Origin: Trebonia sp963734665
GTDB taxonomy: Bacteria > Actinomycetota > Actinomycetes > Streptosporangiales > Streptosporangiaceae
NCBI GenBank assembly: GCA_963734665.1
Contig: CAVTIR010000002.1
Coordinates: 76,090-140,089 of the forward strand
Length of the DNA stretch: 64,000 nt
Reading direction: 5' to 3'
Both the position numbers and the translations under genes were made by a program. The notes under the pieces were generated by a model, which was given only the letters and a program-made list of their open reading frames with translations, was not told the DNA's origin and did no database searches. This document shows, piece after piece, positions 37,407 to 44,049 of the stretch. Positions within the stretch are counted from its first letter, which is position 1; every line of letters starts with the position of its first letter.

Positions 37407-38015
37407 GTGACAGGAAGCCCCGACTTCGCGACCAAGCCCACGCTCACCGGCGACAAGGTCATCCTGCGCAAGTTCCGCGAAGGCGACCTGGCCGCGATGA
37501 GCGAGGCCCTGCTCGATCCCGAGGCCCGCATCCTCACCGGCAGCGTCCACGACGCGGGGCAGGCCGGCGCGCCGCTGACGCAGGACGAAGCGAAGGCCGC
37601 GCGGGACTGGCTCCTGACCCGCAACGACCAGCCCGACCGCCTCGACCTGGCGGTCGTGGACAAGGAGTCGGGCGCCTGCGTCGGCGAGGCGGTCCTCAAC
37701 CAGTGGGATCCCGGCAACGCGAGCTGCAACTTCCGCATCTTCATCGGCCCGAAGGGCCGCGACCGGGGCCTCGGCACCGAGGCGACCCGGCTGATCGTCG
37801 GGTACGGCTTCGAGCGCTTGCGCCTGCACCGGATCTCGCTGGAGGTCTACGCGTTCAACCCGCGCGCCCGCCGCGCCTACGAGAAGGTCGGCTTTCGCGC
37901 CGAGGGCGTGCTGCGCGAGTCCCTCCGCTACAGCGGCGAGTGGATCGACGCCACGGTCATGTCCATCCTGGCCCCCGAATGGTTCGCCCACCGGGGCCAC
38001 TGCCAGCCAGGCTGA
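37407..38015 (+). CDS. GNAT family N-acetyltransferase (RimJ/RimL type)
   Basis: 202 aa. GDKVILRKFREGDLAAMSEALLDPEARILTG starts the Acetyltransf_3 fold. NFRIFIGPKGRDRGLGTEATRLIVGYGFERL holds the acetyl-CoA loop (RxxGxG/A), and HRISLEVYAFNPRARRAYEKVGFRAEGVLRE is the typical end. Could modify a protein N-terminus or a small molecule. GTG start within GGGGTGACAGG. A hairpin follows (38067). Confidence 0.9.
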   Translation: MTGSPDFATKPTLTGDKVILRKFREGDLAAMSEALLDPEARILTGSVHDAGQAGAPLTQDEAKAARDWLLTRNDQPDRLDLAVVDKESGACVGEAVLNQWDPGNASCNFRIFIGPKGRDRGLGTEATRLIVGYGFERLRLHRISLEVYAFNPRARRAYEKVGFRAEGVLRESLRYSGEWIDATVMSILAPEWFAHRGHCQPG

Positions 38016-38066
38016 CCACGCAAGGCGCCGGATTGTTGTGGCAACAGGTCGCCTCTAAAAGATAAC

Positions 38067-38097
38067 AGCAAGAAATTATTCCGAACGGATTCTTGCT
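38067..38097. terminator. hairpin between the GNAT gene and the infC leader
   Basis: AGCAAGAA pairs with TTCTTGCT around a loop that contains CCG-AA-CGG. No T-tract. Ends upstream transcription or forms part of the infC promoter region. Confidence 0.5.
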
Positions 38098-38169
38098 CCG
38101 CTTCTCGGGCCCACTGCGCCGTTAACGGTGGGTGGCGGGAATACCGGATCGCCCCCAAGTGCTGCTACT

Positions 38170-38464
38170 CTTGTTAGTGACCAGTCCGGTACGTATCGCG
38201 TGCCGGGCGTGCAAGCGGAGGACCACCTCCCACCTGGCTGATCTACAGATCGGCGGGTCTGGTGCGGCCCGTTCGCCAGCCTAGCTGGCGGAAGGCGCCG
38301 CCGATGTGGTAGCCCCGCGGCGCACGCGCCTGACGGGGCTTTTCCTGTTTGGAGCAGGTCACGACAGGCCACTGTCTTAGGCGGGCGAACTGCCGCGACA
38401 GCGCACAAGCCGTCGTCGGAGAGGCCGGCGACGGCAGAACAGATGAACCTGTGGAGGTCACATC
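38170..38464 (+). promoter_or_regulatory. infC leader with transcription-attenuator structure
   Basis: An untranslated stretch of almost 300 nt. A CGCCAGC-CTA-GCTGGCG stem (38274-38290) is followed by a terminator (38311-38343): AGCCCCG pairs with CGGGGCT and is followed directly by TTT. Such leaders control infC-rpmI-rplT in many bacteria through L20 or translation state. The mechanism here is inferred. The gap 38016-38464 holds no protein gene. Confidence 0.65.
38311..38343 (+). terminator. rho-independent attenuator in infC leader
   Basis: AGCCCCG ... CGGGGCT followed by TTTT, with a GC-rich 19-nt loop. About 120 bp before the infC start codon, so it must be read through for infC expression. 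Confidence 0.75.
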
Positions 38465-39142
38465 ATCGTCGAAACGCGCATCAACGAGCGCATCCGTACT
38501 CCCGAGGTCCGGCTAGTTGGCGCCAAGGGCGAGCAGGTCGGGATCGTCTCCATCACCGAGGCGCTCAGGCTCGCGCAGGAGGCCGACCTTGATCTTGTCG
38601 AGGTTGCCCCGACCGCACGTCCCCCGGTCTGTAAGCTCATGGACTACGGCAAGTTCAAGTACGAGGCCGCGCTCAAGGCCAGGGAATCGCGCAAGAACCA
38701 GACGCAGACGATCGTCAAAGAGATCAAGCTCCGCCCGAAGATCGACCCGCACGACTACGGCACCAAGAAGGGCCACGTCGAGCGGTTCCTCAAGGCGGGG
38801 GACAAGGTCAAGGTGACGATCATGTTCCGCGGTCGCGAGCAGTCCCGCCCCGAGCTCGGTTTCCGGCTGCTGCAGAAGCTGGCGGACGACGTCACCGAGC
38901 TCGGTTTCGTCGAGGCGCAGCCCAAGCAGGACGGCCGGAACATGATCATGGTGATCGGCCCGCACCGGCGTGCGCCCGAGCGCAAGGTCGAGGCTAAGCC
39001 CGCGCCGGCACCCGAGCAGTCGCGCCCCGTGCCGAGCCCGCGCAGTGAGGCCCCGGCCCAGGCCGACGCAGCCGAGACCCCGGTCGAGACCCCGGTTGAG
39101 ACTCCGGCCGAGACCGCAGCCCCGGCGCCGACCGACGCGTAG
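38465..39142 (+). CDS. infC: translation initiation factor IF-3, rare AUC start
   Basis: 225 aa. Keeps ribosomal subunits apart and checks the start codon. TRINERIRTPEVRLVGAKGEQVGI opens the N-domain. VAPTARPPVCKLMDYGKFKYEAALKARESRKNQ is the linker, and KGHVERFLKAGDKVKVTIMFRGREQSRPELG the C-domain. The homologous N-terminus has no ATG or GTG; ATC at 38465, 7 nt after GGAGG (38453-38457), is the only sensible start. This fits IF3 autoregulation through a non-canonical codon. ATC 38462 is next best. The C-terminal 45 residues are Pro/Glu/Thr-rich repeats (ETPVETPVETPAETA). Confidence 0.95.
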   Translation: MVETRINERIRTPEVRLVGAKGEQVGIVSITEALRLAQEADLDLVEVAPTARPPVCKLMDYGKFKYEAALKARESRKNQTQTIVKEIKLRPKIDPHDYGTKKGHVERFLKAGDKVKVTIMFRGREQSRPELGFRLLQKLADDVTELGFVEAQPKQDGRNMIMVIGPHRRAPERKVEAKPAPAPEQSRPVPSPRSEAPAQADAAETPVETPVETPAETAAPAPTDA

Positions 39143-39176
39143 AGGTTTACCCCGGTAACGGGGAGAGGGCGAGGCG

Positions 39177-39198
39177 GCCCCGCACGGTGGTGCGGGGC
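39177..39198 (+). promoter_or_regulatory. hairpin in the infC-rpmI gap
   Basis: GCCCCGCAC, loop GGTG, GTGCGGGGC. Nine exact pairs without a T-tract. Possible attenuator or processing site between infC and rpmI. Confidence 0.55.
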
Positions 39199-39256
39199 GG
39201 CCCCGCGAGGAATTGCTGTCCCGGTTTCGGTAGACAACCGATCCGTGCCAGGGCCA

Positions 39257-39274
39257 CGGGGGGTGCTCCCCCCG
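39257..39274 (+). promoter_or_regulatory. hairpin beside the rpmI ribosome-binding site
   Basis: CGGGGGG, loop TGCT, CCCCCCG. It ends a few bases before the AAAGGAG sequence that serves rpmI, so it could modulate L35 translation. Confidence 0.55.
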
Positions 39275-39299
39275 GGAGATAAAGGAGACGACGGCGACC

Positions 39300-39494
39300 A
39301 TGCCGAAGATGAAGACGCACAGCGGCGCCGCCAAGCGGTTCAAGATCACCGGCACCGGCAAGATCATGCGGTTGCGTGCCAACCGGCAGCACCTGTTCGA
39401 GCACAAGTCCTCCCGTGTCACGCGCCGGCTCGCTGGCGAGGTCCAGATGGCCAAGGCGGACGTCCGCGAGATCAAGCGACTGCTCGGCAAGTAG
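39300..39494 (+). CDS. rpmI: 50S ribosomal protein L35
   Basis: 64 aa, strongly basic. MPKMKTHSGAAKRFKITGTGK and LFEHKSSRVTRRLAG are diagnostic. AAAGGAG is 13 nt upstream of the ATG. Middle gene of infC-rpmI-rplT. Confidence 0.98.
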   Translation: MPKMKTHSGAAKRFKITGTGKIMRLRANRQHLFEHKSSRVTRRLAGEVQMAKADVREIKRLLGK

Positions 39495-39547
39495 CAACGG
39501 CCAGCTGAGCCGAGTCCAGTAACCGCAGCCCAGAGGGAGATTGAACG

Positions 39548-39925
39548 ATGGCACGCGTCAAGCGTTCGCTTAACGCTAAGAAGAAGCGCAGGGTTGTCCT
39601 CGAGCGGGCGAAGGGCTACCGGGGCCAGCGGTCCCGGCTCTACCGCAAGGCCAAGGAGCAGGTCCTCCACTCGATGACCTACGCCTACCGCGACCGCAAG
39701 GACCGCAAGGGCAACTTCCGCCGGCTCTGGATCCAGCGCATCAACGCCGCAGCGCGGGCGAACGGGCTGACCTACAACCGTTTCGTGCAGGGCCTGAAGG
39801 CGGCAGGCGTCGAGGTCGACCGGCGTGTTCTCGCCGACCTCGCCGTGACCGACGCGGCGGCCTTCGGCGCCCTAGTCGAGGTGGCGCGCCAGGCGCTCCC
39901 CGAGACCGTCGGCGTGGCGGCCTAA
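39548..39925 (+). CDS. rplT: 50S ribosomal protein L20
   Basis: 125 aa. MARVKRSLNAKKKRRVVLERAKGYRGQRSRLYRKAKEQ is the basic rRNA-binding extension. LWIQRINAAARANGLTYNRFVQGLKAAGVEVDRRVLADLAV is the globular domain, the part that binds leader mRNA in other bacteria. Required early in 50S assembly. GAGGGAG before the ATG. Co-transcribed with infC and rpmI. Confidence 0.98.
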   Translation: MARVKRSLNAKKKRRVVLERAKGYRGQRSRLYRKAKEQVLHSMTYAYRDRKDRKGNFRRLWIQRINAAARANGLTYNRFVQGLKAAGVEVDRRVLADLAVTDAAAFGALVEVARQALPETVGVAA

Positions 39926-39963
39926 CCCGCCTAGGCGCACATCTCGCAAGGTGACCGAGGCGC

Positions 39964-40078
39964 CTCCCGCGAGCCAAAGCGCGCGCCCCTGTCCTGGACC
40001 GAGGAGCGGTGAAGTGAGGAACGAGCTTCACCGTGACGAGGGAAGGACAGGGGTCCCGAGCGCGCGGAGGCCAGCGGG
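39964..40078. repeat. dispersed palindromic repeat, copy B
   Basis: Second copy of the element at 3055-3167. Here it is a nested palindrome. GCGCGC at 39980-39985 faces GCGCGC at 40060-40065. CCCCTGTCCT (39986-39995) pairs with AGGACAGGGG (40044-40053). CGGTGAAG (40007-40014) pairs with CTTCACCG (40026-40033). The inner hairpin is missing from copy A. Confidence 0.8.
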
Positions 40079-40138
40079 ACCAGCAGAGTGAGCGCGGGAA
40101 ATACTGTCACATTCACCTGGCGAATGAAGGCTAACCCC

Positions 40139-40984
40139 ATGTACGCAAGCGCCAGCATGACGCGGCTGAAGGCTGCCCGCCGGCTGACCAAACGAGCGCT
40201 GCGCCAGCGTGAGCGGGCCTTTCTCGCGGAAGGCCCGCAGGCCGTTTCCGAGGCATTGGCGACCGGCGCGGGCGTCAGCGGCCTTTTCGTCACCGCGCCA
40301 GCGCAAGCACGGCACGCCGACGTGGTGGCGAAGGCGGAAGACGCCGGCGTCGACGTCCAACTGGTCAGCGGCGAGGTGATGAGCGAGCTCGCCCAGACGG
40401 TCACCCCGCAGGGCCTGCTCGCGGTCTGCGACTTCGTGGATGTCCCACTCGACCAGGTAACGGACGCCAGGCCGACCCTGGTCGCCCTGCTCGCGAACGT
40501 CCGGGATCCGGGCAACGCGGGCACCGTGCTGCGCGCCGCCGACGCGGCGGGCGCGGACGCGGTGATCTTCGCCGACGCCTCGGTGGACATCTACAACGGC
40601 AAGTGCGTCAGGGCAAGCGCGGGCAGCCTGTTCCACCTGCCGGTCGTGGCCGGCGTGCGGCTGCCGGGGACTGTCGCCGCGCTCAAGGGCGCGGGCCTGC
40701 AGGTCCTCGCCGCCGACGGCCGGGGGAGCGCAACGCTCGACGACCCGCGGACCAGGGCGGCGCTGAGCTCACCGACCGCGTGGCTGTTTGGCAACGAGGC
40801 GTGGGGCCTTCCCGACGACCTCCTGGCGCTCGCCGACGAGTCGGTCGCGGTGCCGATCTACGGCCGCGCGGAATCGCTCAACCTCGCCACCGCGGCAGCC
40901 GTGTGCCTGTATGCCTCCGCGCAGAGGCTGTTCGCCCCCGAAGGCACGACCCCCCGTACCCCGTCGGCCATTCGGCCCCGGTAG
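40139..40984 (+). CDS. SpoU/TrmH family RNA 2'-O-methyltransferase
   Basis: 281 aa from ATG 40139; ATG 40157 and GTG 40088 are alternatives. KRALRQRERAFLAEGPQAVSEALATGAGVSGLFV is the L30e-like substrate-binding part. The knotted SAM domain has VALLANVRDPGNAGTVLRAADAAGADAVIF (motif 1), AWLFGNEAWGLPDDLL (motif 2) and VPIYGRAESLNLATAAAVCLYA (motif 3). Located after rplT as in streptomycetes, where it is annotated as a 23S rRNA methyltransferase; the exact nucleotide is unknown. Confidence 0.93.
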   Translation: MYASASMTRLKAARRLTKRALRQRERAFLAEGPQAVSEALATGAGVSGLFVTAPAQARHADVVAKAEDAGVDVQLVSGEVMSELAQTVTPQGLLAVCDFVDVPLDQVTDARPTLVALLANVRDPGNAGTVLRAADAAGADAVIFADASVDIYNGKCVRASAGSLFHLPVVAGVRLPGTVAALKGAGLQVLAADGRGSATLDDPRTRAALSSPTAWLFGNEAWGLPDDLLALADESVAVPIYGRAESLNLATAAAVCLYASAQRLFAPEGTTPRTPSAIRPR

Positions 40985-41011
40985 GACGCCCCCCCGTACC
41001 CCCAAGAGCAT

Positions 41012-41033
41012 CATGACCCCTCTGGGCGTCATG
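41012..41033. terminator. hairpin after the RNA methyltransferase gene
   Basis: CATGACCCC, loop TCT, GGG-C-GTCATG: nine pairs with one bulge, 28 bp after the stop codon and followed by TTCATAT. Confidence 0.6.
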
Positions 41034-41218
41034 TTCATATCCGCGAAGCATTATGATTACATCGCGTTGTGCGCCTAATGACAGGCGAAAAATCCCTCGC
41101 ATAGGGTGTTTGTGCTATGACGTAGCGAAATCCCCGTACGCGGGTACTGTCCTGAGGAGGGGTAAACGCGCTAGAGTCTGATCACATTCCGTCACCCGCA
41201 TCGCGGATCGAGCCAGCA

Positions 41219-42451
41219 ATGGCCGACCCGATGCGCCCCCTGCTGGACGGAGGCGCAAGCGCCGTGGAGGACAACAGACCGGGCCGGAAGGCACCCGGCG
41301 GGACCAAGCATGCCAGTGGCATACGGTCTGCCGTGCCGTCCGCACCGGCTGCGCCGTCCGGGAGCTCCGCTCTCCTGACGGCGAAGTCTCTGACTGACGC
41401 CCAGTCACTGATGGCCGACGAGCTGCCTGACGGGCTGGTGGTCGCGGACGACGCCGGCCGCGTGGTTGTCTACAACCGGGCCGCTGTCCGGCTCACCGGC
41501 ATCGCGGCCGAGGAGGCCATCGGCAAGTACGTCTACGACGTGCTCCCGTTCAGGGACGATGACGGCTGCGACTGGTGGATGTTCGTCGACCCCTACAACG
41601 GCCTTGCCACCCGGACCAGGCACCCGGAGCGCAGCCTGATCCTCGGCGAGGGCGTCGAGCTGCTCGTCTCGGTGGGCTACGTCCGCGACGGCCGCTCCGG
41701 TCCCGTCCGCCGCCTAGTGATCACCCTGCGCGGCGCCCAGCAGCGGGCCAGGCTCGAACGCAGCCGCGCCGAACTCGTCTCCACGGTCGCGCACGAGCTG
41801 CGCGCCCCGCTGACGTCGGTGAAGGGGTTCACCGCGACGCTCCTCGCCAAGTGGTCCCGGTTCAGCGACGACCAGAAGCGGGTCATGCTCGAAACGGTCA
41901 ACGCCGACGCCGACCGGGTGACCCGGCTGATCACCGAGCTCCTCGACGTGTCCCGCATCGAGTCGGGCCGGATGGAGGTGCGGCGGCAGCTCGTTGACGT
42001 CCCCGAGCGGGCGCGCAAGATCATCGCCGGCCGGGTCGCCTCCGGCGAGCCGGAAGACAGGTTCCGCCTGGAGGCCGCGTTCGACCTCCCGGAGACCTGG
42101 CTGGACGCCGACAAGATCGACCAGATCCTCGGCAACCTCGTCGAGAACGCTGTCAGGCACGGGGCTGGTATCGTGACAGTCGTGGTGCAGCGCGCGCAGG
42201 TGAGCGGCGGCGATCAGCAGGAAGCGATCGCCGTGTCCGTGCGCGACCAGGGCGAGGGTATCCCGCCAGAGATGTCGCTCCGGGTGTTCCGCCAGTTCTG
42301 GCGCGGCAAGCGGCGCGGCGGCACGGGCCTTGGCCTTTATATCGTCAAGGGCCTCGTCGAGGCGATGAACGGCGAGATCGCCGTGGCCTGCGCGCCGGGC
42401 GGCGGCGCCGAGTTCCGATTTACTCTGCCCGCGGGCACGCCCATCGCGTAA
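41219..42451 (+). CDS. PAS-domain sensor histidine kinase
   Basis: 410 aa, no membrane segment, so cytoplasmic. PAS (about 62-160): LPDGLVVADDAGRVVVYNRAAVRLTGIAAEEAIGKYVYDVLP. The H-box VSTVAHELRAPLTSVKGF puts the phospho-acceptor His at about 192. The ATPase has N-box LVENAVRHG, G1 VRDQGEGIP and G2 GGTGLGLYIVKGLVEAMNG. No response regulator gene is adjacent, so it is an orphan kinase. Its place between the RNA methyltransferase and pheS is conserved in actinomycetes as I recall. ATG start. Confidence 0.93.
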   Translation: MADPMRPLLDGGASAVEDNRPGRKAPGGTKHASGIRSAVPSAPAAPSGSSALLTAKSLTDAQSLMADELPDGLVVADDAGRVVVYNRAAVRLTGIAAEEAIGKYVYDVLPFRDDDGCDWWMFVDPYNGLATRTRHPERSLILGEGVELLVSVGYVRDGRSGPVRRLVITLRGAQQRARLERSRAELVSTVAHELRAPLTSVKGFTATLLAKWSRFSDDQKRVMLETVNADADRVTRLITELLDVSRIESGRMEVRRQLVDVPERARKIIAGRVASGEPEDRFRLEAAFDLPETWLDADKIDQILGNLVENAVRHGAGIVTVVVQRAQVSGGDQQEAIAVSVRDQGEGIPPEMSLRVFRQFWRGKRRGGTGLGLYIVKGLVEAMNGEIAVACAPGGGAEFRFTLPAGTPIA

Positions 42452-42911
42452 CGGCGAACGCCGTAACGACAAGGTGCTTGCCCGGGGGCGAACCCCGGAC
42501 GAATACTCTAATTTTGCCCTCTGCCGGTAAGTAACTTCCCTGGTGGGATGCAAAATTAGAGCATTCGGACCATCGCTGTCGCGGCCGCGCGGGCCTGATC
42601 GTAAAACCCGCGGTCTTAACAGGCGCGCTCCGCCGTGACAGGACTGGTCGATAACCCTCTCGGGAGATGACCCGTGCGGCTTGGCTAAAGCCGCGGATGA
42701 TTCCCGTATTCGCCATCAGGGCCGGGCAAGGCTTCGGCTGGCCACCCGGTAGGGTTCAGTGTGCTGGCTCCCAGTCACCCCGCGTCCGTTCGGGAGATGC
42801 TGGTTTGATCTTGACCACCGGCGCCGCTCCGGACCTTCCCGCCCCTGCGGCGGGCCACATTGCAGTCAGCCAGCCAGTCAGTCAGCCAGCTGATGACCGA
42901 GGAAGCGAAAG
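42452..42911. promoter_or_regulatory. pheST upstream region with two hairpins
   Basis: No gene seen. Contains the 42500-42567 palindrome, a GCGGCTT-GGCTA-AAGCCGC hairpin (42676-42694) and a CAGC/CAGT tetranucleotide run just before pheS (about 42864-42893). No T-box core (AGGGTGGNACCGCG) or Phe-rich leader peptide is visible. Confidence 0.5.
42500..42567. repeat. 18-bp-arm palindrome after the histidine kinase gene
   Basis: CGAATACTCTAATTTTGC pairs with GCAAAATTAGAGCATTCG with a single mismatch around a 32-nt loop. The arms are AT-rich for this genome. Probably a terminator for the kinase gene. Confidence 0.8.
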
Positions 42912-44042
42912 ATGTCCGCACCAAATAAGAACTACGACCCGGTCGAGGTGACCGCCTTGACGGCCGAAGAGGTCGAGCGCGCCACGACGGCCGCGCTAAC
43001 CGCGATATCCAGCGCGAGCACCCTGGACGAGCTCAGGGAAGCCAGGATCGCGCACGCCGGGGACAAGGCGCCGCTCTCCCTGGCCCGCGCCGAGATCGGC
43101 GCGCTGCCGCCGCAGGCCCGCGCCGACGCGGGCCGCCGGGTCGGCGCCGCGGTCGCGCGCGTCAGGGACGCCTACACGGCCCGCCAGGAGCAGCTTGAGC
43201 GCGAGCGCGACGAGCAGGTGCTGATCACCGAGCGCGTCGACGTCACCCTGCCCTACGACCGCGCGCCGCAGGGCGCCCGCCACCCGGTCAGCATGCTCGC
43301 CGACAAGCTCTCCGACGTGTTCGTCGCGATGGGCTACGAGGTCGCCGAGGGGCCAGAGGTCGAGGCCGAGTGGTACAACTTCGACGCGCTCAACTTCCTG
43401 CCTGACCACCCGGCCCGGGAGATGCAGGACACGCTGTTCGTCGCGCCGCCGGACGACGCGCCGCCCGGCACCAGGTCCGGCCTGGTGCTGCGCACTCACA
43501 CCTCGCCCGTGCAGATCAGGAGCCTGCTCACCAGGCCGCTGCCGCTCTACGTGGTGAGCCCGGGCAAGGTCTACAGGAACGAGGCGCTTGACGCCACCCA
43601 CCTGCCGGTCTTCTACCAGATCGAGTGCCTGGCGGTGGACGAGGGCCTGACCATGGCCGACCTGCGCGGCGCGATCCAGGCGTTCGTCGACGCGCTGTTC
43701 GGCACCGGCCTGCGGACCCGGCTGCGGCCGGACTACTTCCCGTTCACCGAGCCGTCCGCTGACGTGTCCATGGAGTGCCACGTCTGCCGCGGCGAGTCCA
43801 CCAAGCCGGGCGCCGACCCCTGCCGCGTCTGCCGGAGCCAGGGCTGGATCGAGATCGCCGGCTGCGGCATGGTCAACCCGCGCGTCCTGGTGGCCTGCGG
43901 TATCGACCCGGACCGCTACAGCGGGTTCGCCTTCGGCCTTGGCATTGAGCGGGCGCTGATGCTCGCGCACGGCATCAACGAGATCCGTGACACCTACGAC
44001 GGGGACGTGCGGTTCAGCAGGGCGTTCGGGATGGAGATCTGA
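42912..44042 (+). CDS. pheS: phenylalanyl-tRNA synthetase alpha subunit
   Basis: 376 aa. Catalytic subunit of the alpha2-beta2 enzyme. An N-terminal coiled coil (about 20-100) precedes the class II core: GARHPVSMLADKLSDVFVAMGY, FDALNFLPDHPARE, LRTHTSPVQIRSL, PGKVYRNEALDATHLPVFYQIE (motif 2), YFPFTEPSADVSMEC and GFAFGLGIERALMLAHGI (motif 3). A CHVCRG...CRVCRSQG zinc-binding-like pair is typical of actinobacteria. GAGGAAGCG ribosome-binding site. pheT begins 7 bp after the stop. Confidence 0.98.
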   Translation: MSAPNKNYDPVEVTALTAEEVERATTAALTAISSASTLDELREARIAHAGDKAPLSLARAEIGALPPQARADAGRRVGAAVARVRDAYTARQEQLERERDEQVLITERVDVTLPYDRAPQGARHPVSMLADKLSDVFVAMGYEVAEGPEVEAEWYNFDALNFLPDHPAREMQDTLFVAPPDDAPPGTRSGLVLRTHTSPVQIRSLLTRPLPLYVVSPGKVYRNEALDATHLPVFYQIECLAVDEGLTMADLRGAIQAFVDALFGTGLRTRLRPDYFPFTEPSADVSMECHVCRGESTKPGADPCRVCRSQGWIEIAGCGMVNPRVLVACGIDPDRYSGFAFGLGIERALMLAHGINEIRDTYDGDVRFSRAFGMEI

Positions 44043-44049
44043 ACAAGCG

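Noticed and set aside
42452..42911. T-box or Phe-rich leader peptide for pheST
   Set aside because: No AGGGTGG core and no short frame with a run of Phe codons.
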